A stretch of DNA of 64,000 nucleotides from Streptomyces antibioticus. GTDB taxonomy: Bacteria; Actinomycetota; Actinomycetes; Streptomycetales; Streptomycetaceae. This document shows positions 17,371 to 24,495 of the stretch, in pieces (the stretch's first letter is position 1; each line of letters begins with the position of its first letter). The translations under genes were made by a program, and so were the position numbers. The stretch spans positions 310,001-374,000 of the forward strand of contig NZ_KQ948426.1 in NCBI RefSeq assembly GCF_001514065.1, written 5' to 3'. The notes beneath the pieces are model-generated. The model ran no database searches and was not told where the DNA came from. It was given only the letters and a program-made list of their open reading frames with translations.

Positions 17371-18089
17371 GAGGCCTCCTCCGTCCCCGCGGGGTCGAAG
17401 CGGTAGCCGACGCCCCACACCGTCTGGATCAGCCGGGGGCGGGCCGGGTCGTCCTCGATCTTGCCGCGCAGGCGGCGGACATGGACGGTGACGGTCGACA
17501 GGTCGCCGAAGTCCCAGCCCCACACCTCCCGCATCAGATCCTCCCGGGCGAACGCCCGCCCGGGGTGCCGCAGGAAGAAGGCGAGCAGGTCGAACTCGCG
17601 GAGGGTGAGGGCGAGTTCGGTGTCGTTCTTGGTCGCCCGGCGGGCCTCGGGGTCCAGGGCGAGACCGGCCGCGCCCAGCCGCTGTCCCGAGGGCGGCGCG
17701 GGCCTGCTGCGGCGCAGCACCGACTCCACCCTCAGCACCAGCTCACGGGGGCTGAAGGGCTTGGTGACGTAGTCGTCGGCACCGACCTCCAGGCCCAGGA
17801 TGCGGTCGTCCTCGTCACCCCGGGCGGTGAGCATGATGACCGGCACCGGCCCGTGGCCGCGCATCCGGCGGCACACCTCCAGGCCGTCCATGCCGGGCAG
17901 CATCAGGTCCAGGACGACCAGGTCGGGCCGGTGGGCGGCGGCGCGGGCGAGGGCCGTGGGCCCGTCGTCGGCGCGGTCGACCACGTATCCGGCGCGGTCC
18001 AGGTACCCGGCGACGACCTCGGCGACGGTGGGATCGTCGTCCACGACGAGGATCCGCGAGGGACCACCGTCCCCATTCGGCTGCTGCAT
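17367..18089 (-). CDS. OmpR/PhoB-family response regulator
   Basis: A 240-residue regulator with a receiver domain (acidic pocket VVDDDPTVAEV, phospho-acceptor Asp in VLDLMLPGMDG, switch Thr/Lys in MLTARG and DYVTKPFSP) and a winged-helix DNA-binding domain (LTLREFDLLAFFLRHPGRAFAREDL, then VHVRRLRGKIE). The ATG at 18089 follows TGGAGG closely. It is the first gene of the pair with the kinase and divergent from the glycosyltransferase gene at 18212, whose promoter region it shares. Confidence 0.93.
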   Translation of the reverse strand: MQQPNGDGGPSRILVVDDDPTVAEVVAGYLDRAGYVVDRADDGPTALARAAAHRPDLVVLDLMLPGMDGLEVCRRMRGHGPVPVIMLTARGDEDDRILGLEVGADDYVTKPFSPRELVLRVESVLRRSRPAPPSGQRLGAAGLALDPEARRATKNDTELALTLREFDLLAFFLRHPGRAFAREDLMREVWGWDFGDLSTVTVHVRRLRGKIEDDPARPRLIQTVWGVGYRFDPAGTEEAS

Positions 18090-18211
18090 GCCTCCAGCCT
18101 GGCACCACGCGCCCGCCGATGCCGTGCCCGGGCGGGCCCGGGCCTCGGACGTCCGCGTTTCGTAAGGAGCAGGAGTCCGGAATGCCCGATTCACGTTCGT
18201 AGGGTGAAACC

Positions 18212-18904
18212 GTGACGACGACACCTTCCGACGTCGACGTGGTGCTGCCCTGCCTGGACGAGGCCGAGGCCCTGCCCTGGGTGCTGAGCCGGATTCCGGC
18301 GGGCTGGCGTGCCCTCGTCGTCGACAACGGTTCCACCGACGGCTCCCCCGACCTCGCCCGCAGTCTCGGCGCGACCGTGGTGCACGAGCCGCGCCGCGGT
18401 TTCGGCGCCGCCTGCCACGCCGGCCTGACCGCCGCGACGGCCGAGGTGGTCTGCTTCTGCGACTGCGACGCCTCCCTCGACCCCGGTCTCCTCATCCCCT
18501 TCGTCCGCGAAGTCCAGGAGCAGGAGGCGGACTTGGTCCTCGGCCGACGCCGCCCCCGGACCCGCCGCGCCTGGCCGGCCCACGCCCGCGCCGGCAACCT
18601 CGCCCTCGCCCGCATGCTGCGCCGCCGCACCGGGCTGCGCCTGCACGACCTCGGCCCCCTGCGCGCCGCCCGCCGCGAGCCCCTGCTCGCCCTGGACCTC
18701 ACGGACCGGCGCAGCGGCTACCCGCTCCAGATGGTCGTCCGCGCGGCCGACGCCGGCTGGCGCATCACCGAGCACGACGTGCCGTATCTGCCGCGCACCG
18801 GCGCCTCGAAGGTGACGGGCACCTGGCGCGGCACCTGGCAGGCGGTACGCGACATGAGCCGCGTCCTCGGCGAGGCTCCGACCGCGGGGAGGGCCGTACG
18901 GTGA
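18212..18904 (+). CDS. Family 2 glycosyltransferase
   Basis: A 230-residue GT-A fold glycosyltransferase with the N-terminal motif VVLPCLDEAEALPWVL, VVDNGSTDGS and the metal-binding DxD-like FCDCDASLD. There are no membrane segments. The GTG at 18212 follows AGGGTG. It starts a tight cluster with the DUF2064 protein (GTGA overlap) and the methyltransferase (ATGA overlap). The presence of Cys in CDCD is unusual for this motif. It probably transfers a sugar from a nucleotide or polyprenyl donor. Confidence 0.88.
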   Translation: MTTTPSDVDVVLPCLDEAEALPWVLSRIPAGWRALVVDNGSTDGSPDLARSLGATVVHEPRRGFGAACHAGLTAATAEVVCFCDCDASLDPGLLIPFVREVQEQEADLVLGRRRPRTRRAWPAHARAGNLALARMLRRRTGLRLHDLGPLRAARREPLLALDLTDRRSGYPLQMVVRAADAGWRITEHDVPYLPRTGASKVTGTWRGTWQAVRDMSRVLGEAPTAGRAVR

Positions 18905-19560
18905 CCACGCTGCTCGTCATCGCCAAGGAACCGGTGCCGGGCCGGGTGAAGACCCGGCTGACCCCGCCGTTCACCCCCGAGGAGGCGGCCGCCCTCGCGG
19001 AGGCGTCCCTCGCGGACACCCTGCACACGGTGGCGGCCACCCCGGCCGACCGCAGAGTGCTGGTCCTCGCCGGCGAGCCCGGCCCCTGGCTGCCGCCCGG
19101 TTTCGAGGTCGTACGACAGTGCGCGGGCGGCCTGGACGCACGCCTGGCCCACGCCTTCGCCCAGTCCGACGGCCCGACCCTGCTGATCGGCATGGACACC
19201 CCGCAGGTGACACCGCAGCTCCTGACCGTGGACTTCGCTGACTGCGACGCGTATTTCGGCCCGGCGGAGGACGGGGGTTTCTGGGCGCTGGGGCTGGCGA
19301 AACCTGATCCGGGGCTGCTCCTGGGCGTGCCGATGTCGACGCCGGTGACGGGGGCGGTGCAGCGGGGGAGGCTGGTGGCGGCGGGGTTGCGGGTACGGGA
19401 GCTGCCGCGGCTACGGGATGTGGACACGGCCGGGGATGCGGAGGCGGTGGCGGCACTGGCCCCTGGCGGACGGTTCGCTGCAAGGCTGGCTGAGCGCAAC
19501 GCCCTCAGGGGCGCGGGGAACTGCGCGACCAGCCCCCACCGGCCGGCAGCCAAACGATGA
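18901..19560 (+). CDS. DUF2064 / TIGR04282-type nucleotidyltransferase-like protein
   Basis: A 219-residue protein with N-terminal LLVIAKEPVPGRVKTRLTPPF, characteristic of the DUF2064 (arsenosugar/CofC-like) GT-A family, and IGMDTPQ in place of the metal-binding region. It overlaps the upstream glycosyltransferase by 4 nt. The last ~18 residues (LRGAGNCATSPHRPAAKR) are encoded by a dispersed GC-rich intergenic element, copy B, so the original stop appears to have been replaced by repeat sequence. Confidence 0.85.
   Translation: MTTLLVIAKEPVPGRVKTRLTPPFTPEEAAALAEASLADTLHTVAATPADRRVLVLAGEPGPWLPPGFEVVRQCAGGLDARLAHAFAQSDGPTLLIGMDTPQVTPQLLTVDFADCDAYFGPAEDGGFWALGLAKPDPGLLLGVPMSTPVTGAVQRGRLVAAGLRVRELPRLRDVDTAGDAEAVAALAPGGRFAARLAERNALRGAGNCATSPHRPAAKR
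19505..19552. repeat. Dispersed GC-rich element, copy B (plus orientation)
   Basis: This copy shares the core GGGGCGCGGGGAACTGCG and CGACCAGCCCCCAC with copy A (16189-16237). Here it is inside the coding sequence and supplies the last codons of the DUF2064 gene. Confidence 0.85.
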
Positions 19561-20303
19561 CCAGCCCACCCACCACCCCCGCTTGGGCCACAGCCGACCC
19601 CTACGCACAAGCACTCCGCACCGGCCAAGGCCCCCTCTTCCTCCGCCGCACGGACGGCTGGCTCCTCCCCCTGGAAGTAGAACGCTGGTGCGCCCGAGCC
19701 GACGCAGTCGACCGCACCGTCTTGGACCACTGCGAAGGCACGGTCCTGGACGTCGGCTGCGGCCCAGGGCGACTGGTCGCCGAACTGGCCACCCGTGCCA
19801 TCCCCTCCCTCGGAATCGACGTCAGCGAGGCCGCCGTCGCCCACACCCTCCGCCTCGGCGGCCAGGCCCTGCACCGCTCCGTCTTCGATCCGCTCCCCGG
19901 CGAGGCCCGCTGGGACACGGTGCTCCTCATGGACGGCAACGTGGGCATCGGCGGCGACCCGAGCGCCCTGCTCGACCGAGTGGCCCAACTCCTTAAGCCC
20001 CAGGGTCTGTTGATCGCCGAAACGGCCCCCGTGGACATCGACGAACGCGTCCACGTCCACCTCACCGACGCCCGCACCACCACCGGCGCCCCCTTCCCCT
20101 GGGCGCGCCTCGGCACCCCGGCGTTGCTCCGGTACGCACGCGGCTGGGAGCGGGAACGTCAGTGGTCGGCCGGCGGACGCAGCTTCGTCGCCCTGCGCAC
20201 CCGCACCGCGAGCAGCAGCGCCGAACCGCCGAACAGGACCGCGGTGATCAGCAGCCAGCGTCCGAGGAAGCCGTCCGGGGACAGTGCCGTCGCGGACCGG
20301 TAG
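19557..20303 (+). CDS. Class I SAM-dependent methyltransferase
   Basis: A 248-residue methyltransferase with motif I VLDVGCGPGRLVAELA, acidic motif LGIDVSEAAV and post-I region WDTVLLMDGNVGIGGDP. The ATG overlaps the DUF2064 stop (ATGA), so it belongs to the glycosyltransferase operon. Up to SFVALRTR the sequence is family-like. The last ~35 residues read antisense through the membrane-protein gene at 20159-20614, so the two genes overlap tail-to-tail by 145 bp. The tail is probably a non-conserved run-on. Confidence 0.82.
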   Translation: MTSPPTTPAWATADPYAQALRTGQGPLFLRRTDGWLLPLEVERWCARADAVDRTVLDHCEGTVLDVGCGPGRLVAELATRAIPSLGIDVSEAAVAHTLRLGGQALHRSVFDPLPGEARWDTVLLMDGNVGIGGDPSALLDRVAQLLKPQGLLIAETAPVDIDERVHVHLTDARTTTGAPFPWARLGTPALLRYARGWERERQWSAGGRSFVALRTRTASSSAEPPNRTAVISSQRPRKPSGDSAVADR

Positions 20304-20614
20304 CGCCGGTCGACCATGCCGCTGATCAGCGGGAACCAGACGAGAAGGAGCAGCCCGGACAGGGCGGCCGGTACGCGGACGTACATCGCCCACTCCCGGC
20401 GCCCGGCCGCCCCCAGCCCCCGTACGACCACCCGGTCCGCCACCGCGTACACCGGCAGCAGCACGAGGTCGTGCAGCAGTGCCGCCCCCACCAGCCACAG
20501 TGCCACCCCGAACCAGTCGTCGGCGAGCAGCCGCACCCCGGCGTAGGCGGCGAGGGCGAACGAGCAGGCCAGCAGCAGGATCTGAAGCGGGCTACCGACA
20601 ACCACCTTGCGCAT
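20159..20614 (-). CDS. Small polytopic membrane protein
   Basis: A 151-residue protein with about four membrane segments (PLQILLLACSFALAAYAGV, LWLVGAALLHDLVLLPVYAVA, VPAALSGLLLLVWFPLISG and WLLITAVLFGGSALLLAV). The ATG at 20614 overlaps the TGA of the upstream molybdoenzyme gene by 1 nt (TGATG), so both are co-translated. A role as an accessory subunit of that oxidoreductase is inferred from this coupling. The family is not recognised. Confidence 0.75.
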   Translation of the reverse strand: MRKVVVGSPLQILLLACSFALAAYAGVRLLADDWFGVALWLVGAALLHDLVLLPVYAVADRVVVRGLGAAGRREWAMYVRVPAALSGLLLLVWFPLISGMVDRRYRSATALSPDGFLGRWLLITAVLFGGSALLLAVRVRRATKLRPPADH

Positions 20615-21852
20615 CACAGGTCTCCGAAGGTCAGCCGGGCCACCCACTTGGTGTTCAGCACACCGGGTGCCGCGGGCACGATGACGCGCGCCGGGTGGCC
20701 GTGGTCGGGGGACAGTTCCTCGCCGTTGACGTAGAGGGCGAGGAGGGAACGCGGGTCGGCGACCTGGTTGGCGCGCAGGGCGGCGCGGCGGAAGGCGCCG
20801 TGGCGTTGCAGCGACTCCACGAACACGTCCGGCGGATCGTCACCGTCGTAGCCCACCAGCGCCGCCAGATCCCGCAGCCGCACCCCGCGCCACCACTGGT
20901 CCGAGGTCGACCAGCCCTCCACGCAGGCGATGGGCAACGCGGAGCTGTGCAAGGGGAGTTGGAGCAGGTCGGCGCGGCTCAGCCGGACGGTGCCGGTGCG
21001 GCCGGTCACGACGAGGCGCCACGCCTCCGCGCTCGTCTCGGCCGCGGAGATCCCGGCGTAGGCGGCCGTCTTGTTGATCTGGAAGCCGTTCGGTCCGCTG
21101 CCGGGATCGCTGCCGCCGTGCGGGGCGAGGAGGGCGGTGCGGCGCAGGGGGCCGCCGAGGGTCTGGCCGACGGTGGTGACGAAGAGCAGCAGCGAACCGC
21201 CCCCGACGAACCACAGCGCGCCGCGCCGCGAGACGGTCGGTGCGGCGGGCCGCGGGGAGACGAGGTCGCTGCCGGGCTCCTCCCGCAGGTGTCTCAAGGC
21301 CCTTAGCGCCGCCGGGAGTTTGAGGCAGGCGTGCGCGACGAAGGCGGCGAAGAAGACCCAGGCGCCGTAGAAGTGCAAGGGGTAGAAGGAGCCGGGGAAG
21401 ACGTAGTCGAGCTGGACGTTGAGGACGCCCGTGCCGAACTCGAACAGGCCGCCGCCGACCAGGAGGAGCAGCGAGATCCGCTCCAGCGCGTGCGCGAGGG
21501 AGCGGGCCGGGGGCAAGGTGAACAGCCTCGGCACCACCGACCACAGCTTGGCCAGCAGCACGGGGATGAGCGTGATCCCCAGCGTGACGTGGACGCCCTG
21601 GTTGAGCCGGTACAGCCAGTGCGGGTGGGTCGGCCAGGCGAAGAGGTAGAAGCCGAGGAGGCCCTTGTCCGGAGTCTTGTCGTTCACCGGTGACAGGTCC
21701 GGGTTGTAGGCGGCGTACGAGACCAGTCCCGTCACGAACAGCAGGGTGATGCCGACGAGCAGGACGAGTCCCAGCACCGAGGTGAACCAGGGACCGCGCA
21801 GCGGGCTGCGCCAGAAACCGGGGGTGGAAGGAAGCCGCGGGTCGTCTCGCAT
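20614..21852 (-). CDS. Membrane-anchored molybdopterin oxidoreductase (sulfite-oxidase/MsrP-like domain)
   Basis: A 412-residue protein. The N-terminal part has four membrane helices with His residues in a b-type cytochrome-like arrangement (RLNQGVHVTLGITLIP and PLHFYGAWVFFAAFVAHACL). A fifth helix preceded by VSRRGALWF follows, then a MoCo domain whose Mo-ligating Cys is in IACVEGWSTSDQWWRGV. The SRR before the last helix looks like an internal Tat signal, as in actinobacterial proteins that use Sec for the first helices and Tat for the cofactor domain. The ATG at 21852 was chosen because the hydrophobic region follows directly; one at 21900 is possible. Confidence 0.85.
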   Translation of the reverse strand: MRDDPRLPSTPGFWRSPLRGPWFTSVLGLVLLVGITLLFVTGLVSYAAYNPDLSPVNDKTPDKGLLGFYLFAWPTHPHWLYRLNQGVHVTLGITLIPVLLAKLWSVVPRLFTLPPARSLAHALERISLLLLVGGGLFEFGTGVLNVQLDYVFPGSFYPLHFYGAWVFFAAFVAHACLKLPAALRALRHLREEPGSDLVSPRPAAPTVSRRGALWFVGGGSLLLFVTTVGQTLGGPLRRTALLAPHGGSDPGSGPNGFQINKTAAYAGISAAETSAEAWRLVVTGRTGTVRLSRADLLQLPLHSSALPIACVEGWSTSDQWWRGVRLRDLAALVGYDGDDPPDVFVESLQRHGAFRRAALRANQVADPRSLLALYVNGEELSPDHGHPARVIVPAAPGVLNTKWVARLTFGDL

Positions 21853-21966
21853 GGGCCGACCGTAGGCCCGGACCACCCCAAGAAAGGGTGCGCGACCCAT
21901 GACGAAACGCTGACGTCCGGCCCGGCAGCCGGGTCACGGGCGGCCACCCGGCCTAGCGTCTGCGGC

Positions 21967-23289
21967 GTGACCCGCTCACCCTCCCGCGCCCTCCGCCGTG
22001 ACCTGTACGCCGCCGGCGCCGCGGCCCTGCTGGTGGCGGCCGCCGTACTGGTCGGCCGCCACATCCAGGACACCCGCCACACGCTCTTCGTGAGCTGGCC
22101 CCCGCTCTTCGCCAACTGGGACCCGCACCTCGGCCCCGGCACCCCGGCGGCCGTCCTCGTCGCCGCCGCGACCATCGCCTACGGCCCCGCCCTCGCCGCC
22201 CGCCTCCCCTGGCGGGCCCTGCTGCCCCTGTCCTGGGCCACGGCCACGGCCTGGATCTTCTCCCTCGCCCTGATCGACGGCTGGCACCGCGGCATCGCCC
22301 GCCGCCTGACCACCCGCTACGAATACCTCCAGGTCATCGACCGCTTCCACGACATCCCGGCGACCTTGCGCACCTTCACCGACCACATCCTCCTCACCGC
22401 CCCCGACCACTGGCCCGCCCACATCGCCGGCCACCCGCCCGCCGCCACCCTCACCTTCGTCTTCCTCGACCGCATCGGGCTGCGGGGCGGCGGCTGGGCC
22501 GGGGTGTGGTGCATCGTGGTCGGCGCGACGGCGTGCGTGGCCGTCCTGGTCACGATCCGCGCCCTCGCCGACGAGACCCTCGCCCGCCGGGCGGCCCCCT
22601 TCCTGGTCCTGGCCCCGGCAGCGGTGTGGATGGGCACATCGGCGGACGCGTACTTCGCCGCGGTCGCGGCGTGGGCGGTGGCACTGTTGGCGCTGGCGGT
22701 CACGCGGGGATCGCTCTGGTACGCGGGCGCGTCCGGCCTGCTCTTCGGCCTGACCTGCTATCTCTCCTACGGCCTCACACTCGTCGCCCTGATCGCGGCG
22801 GCGGTGCTCGTGCCGGCCCGCCCGCGCCCCGTCCTCCTGGTCCCGCTGCTCGCCGGACTGGCCGTCGTCCCGGTGGTGTTCACGCTCGCCGGGTTCGACT
22901 GGTGGGAGGCGTACCGCCTGCTGGTGACCCGCTACCACCAGGGCGCGGGTGGCATCCGCCCGTACGGCTACTGGGTGTGGGCGAACCTGGCCTGCACGGT
23001 CCTGATCACCGGCCTGGCGACGGTGGCGGGCCTGCGCCGGACCGGGGCGGTGCTGCTGGCCGACCGCTCTTCAGCGAGGCGCCTCGCGCTGCTGGTGACC
23101 GCCACGCTGCTCGCCCTGCTGATCGCCGACCTGTCCGGCATGAGCAAGGCGGAGACGGAACGCATCTGGCTGCCGTTCGCGGTGTGGCTGCTCCCCGCGT
23201 GCGCGTTCCTGACCCGGCCGAGGGGGTGGCTGCTGGCGCAGGCGTTGCTGGCGTTGCTCCTCAATCACCTGCTGCGTACGGGGTGGTGA
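21967..23289 (+). CDS. GT-C-like polytopic membrane glycosyltransferase
   Basis: A 440-residue protein with about eleven hydrophobic segments and an early external loop containing acidic residues (LFANWDPHLGPG; RFHDIP), the pattern of actinobacterial polyprenyl-phosphate-mannose-dependent transferases. HIAGHPPAATLTFVFLDRIG is well conserved in such proteins. The GTG at 21967 is near the divergent molybdoenzyme gene. With the GT2, epimerase and DUF2064 genes nearby it suggests lipid-linked glycan or wall glycoconjugate synthesis (inference). Confidence 0.75.
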   Translation: MTRSPSRALRRDLYAAGAAALLVAAAVLVGRHIQDTRHTLFVSWPPLFANWDPHLGPGTPAAVLVAAATIAYGPALAARLPWRALLPLSWATATAWIFSLALIDGWHRGIARRLTTRYEYLQVIDRFHDIPATLRTFTDHILLTAPDHWPAHIAGHPPAATLTFVFLDRIGLRGGGWAGVWCIVVGATACVAVLVTIRALADETLARRAAPFLVLAPAAVWMGTSADAYFAAVAAWAVALLALAVTRGSLWYAGASGLLFGLTCYLSYGLTLVALIAAAVLVPARPRPVLLVPLLAGLAVVPVVFTLAGFDWWEAYRLLVTRYHQGAGGIRPYGYWVWANLACTVLITGLATVAGLRRTGAVLLADRSSARRLALLVTATLLALLIADLSGMSKAETERIWLPFAVWLLPACAFLTRPRGWLLAQALLALLLNHLLRTGW

Positions 23290-23484
23290 TCACTTGAGCC
23301 ACTGGACGAACGCGGTGAGGGTGGCGGGGGTGACGCGGAGGTGGCCGAGGGTGGGGTGCTTGGAGTCTCGGATGGCGATGTGGGTGGTGGAAGTGGGGGC
23401 GACTTCGAGGCAGTCGCCACCGGTGTCGCCGCTGTACGAGGACTTACGCCACTGCGCGCCGGTCAGGTCCAGGTTGGGGGCCAT
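23290..23484 (-). CDS. DUF397 protein
   Basis: A 64-residue DUF397 protein with the hallmark WRKSSYSGDTGGDCLEVA and VRDSK-like IRDSKHPTLG. Members are small partners of Scr1/BldB-related XRE regulators in Streptomyces and often act as anti-regulators or antitoxin-like factors. It overlaps the 3' end of the XRE gene by 41 bp in another frame on the same strand, so the two are translationally linked. Confidence 0.93.
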   Translation of the reverse strand: MAPNLDLTGAQWRKSSYSGDTGGDCLEVAPTSTTHIAIRDSKHPTLGHLRVTPATLTAFVQWLK

Positions 23485-24295
23485 AGTGTTCCTCCATCAC
23501 GCGGGCGATCAGGGCGGTCGAGTCCTCCACGGAGAGGGCAGCGGCCTGCAATTGATCGTAACGGAGTGAACCCTCCTTGACGGCTTGCGGGTTGGCCGTC
23601 ATATGACCCTGGACGAAGTCCTCGGTGTAGATGATGTCGGGGTCCCGGTTGAACCGGAGCAGGTTGAAACTGCCCATCAGGCCCGTGTGCGCGCCCGCGC
23701 TGTACGGCAGCACCTGCACCTGCACCCACTCCCGTTCCCGCAGGTCCAGCAGATGCTGGAGTTGGGCCCGCATGACCTCCGGGCCACCGATCTCCTGGTG
23801 CAGCACCGCCTCGCTCAGCACGACCCACAGCAGAGGCGGATCTTCCCGGTCCAGGATGCGCTGACGCTCCAGCCTGGCGGCCAACCTGCCTTCGAGGTCC
23901 CCGTCCGTGCGTACGCTCAACACCGCGCGTGCGTAGTCCGGGGTTTGCAGCAGGCCGTATACCAACTGTGCCTGAAACGTGGACAGATAGGTCGCCTTCG
24001 CCTCCATCGCCGCGTACGGCTGGAACCAACTCGGCAACTGGCTCTGCAAAACCAACCCCACCAGCCCCGAAAAGAACCCCTCCGTCCCCAGCGCCGCATC
24101 CACCCGCTCACTGAACTCCCGCGTCGGCACCTTCTGCGCGCACTCGATCTGGCCCACCAGCGACCCGGTGCAGAAGATGATCGACCCCAGCTCACCCAAG
24201 GTCAGCCCCGCGCTGTCGCGGCGTCGCCGCAACTCGTAGCCGTAGTAGTCCAGCGGGGACGCGCTGGGATCAAGGTCTCGGCGGACGTGTGCCAT
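23444..24295 (-). CDS. Scr1-family XRE transcriptional regulator (DUF5753)
   Basis: A 283-residue regulator with an N-terminal helix-turn-helix (YYGYELRRRRDSAGLTLGELGSIIFCTGSLVGQIE), then a DUF5753 domain (MEAKATYLSTFQAQLVYGLLQTPDYARAVL and VLPYSAGAHTGLMGSFNLLRF). The ATG at 24295 follows GAGGGGTGA. It pairs with the DUF397 gene that overlaps it, a very common Streptomyces module linked to development and antibiotic control. Confidence 0.93.
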   Translation of the reverse strand: MAHVRRDLDPSASPLDYYGYELRRRRDSAGLTLGELGSIIFCTGSLVGQIECAQKVPTREFSERVDAALGTEGFFSGLVGLVLQSQLPSWFQPYAAMEAKATYLSTFQAQLVYGLLQTPDYARAVLSVRTDGDLEGRLAARLERQRILDREDPPLLWVVLSEAVLHQEIGGPEVMRAQLQHLLDLREREWVQVQVLPYSAGAHTGLMGSFNLLRFNRDPDIIYTEDFVQGHMTANPQAVKEGSLRYDQLQAAALSVEDSTALIARVMEEHYGPQPGPDRRAVA

Positions 24296-24396
24296 GGGCG
24301 GTCACCCCTCGCATACTCGACTCATAGCCGAGAGTAACCGCCCAACTCCTCTCCGGTGACGTGAATCACCTAAACAACACCGGAGCAACAACCGAG

Positions 24397-24409
24397 CAAC
24401 GTAACGTTG
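24397..24409. promoter_or_regulatory. Palindrome upstream of the SARP gene
   Basis: CAACGTAACGTTG is a perfect 13-bp palindrome, immediately followed by TTGACT (24411-24416), which could be a -35 element. It lies in the 200-bp divergent region between the XRE and SARP genes and may be an operator for either. Confidence 0.45.
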
Positions 24410-24495
24410 GTTGACTTCTCAACCAGACGGGCACACTCGGTGTTTCGTCCGCGGCCCTTCGCACCACCCAGAGTCGCCCAGGAGGGCCCACCCCG

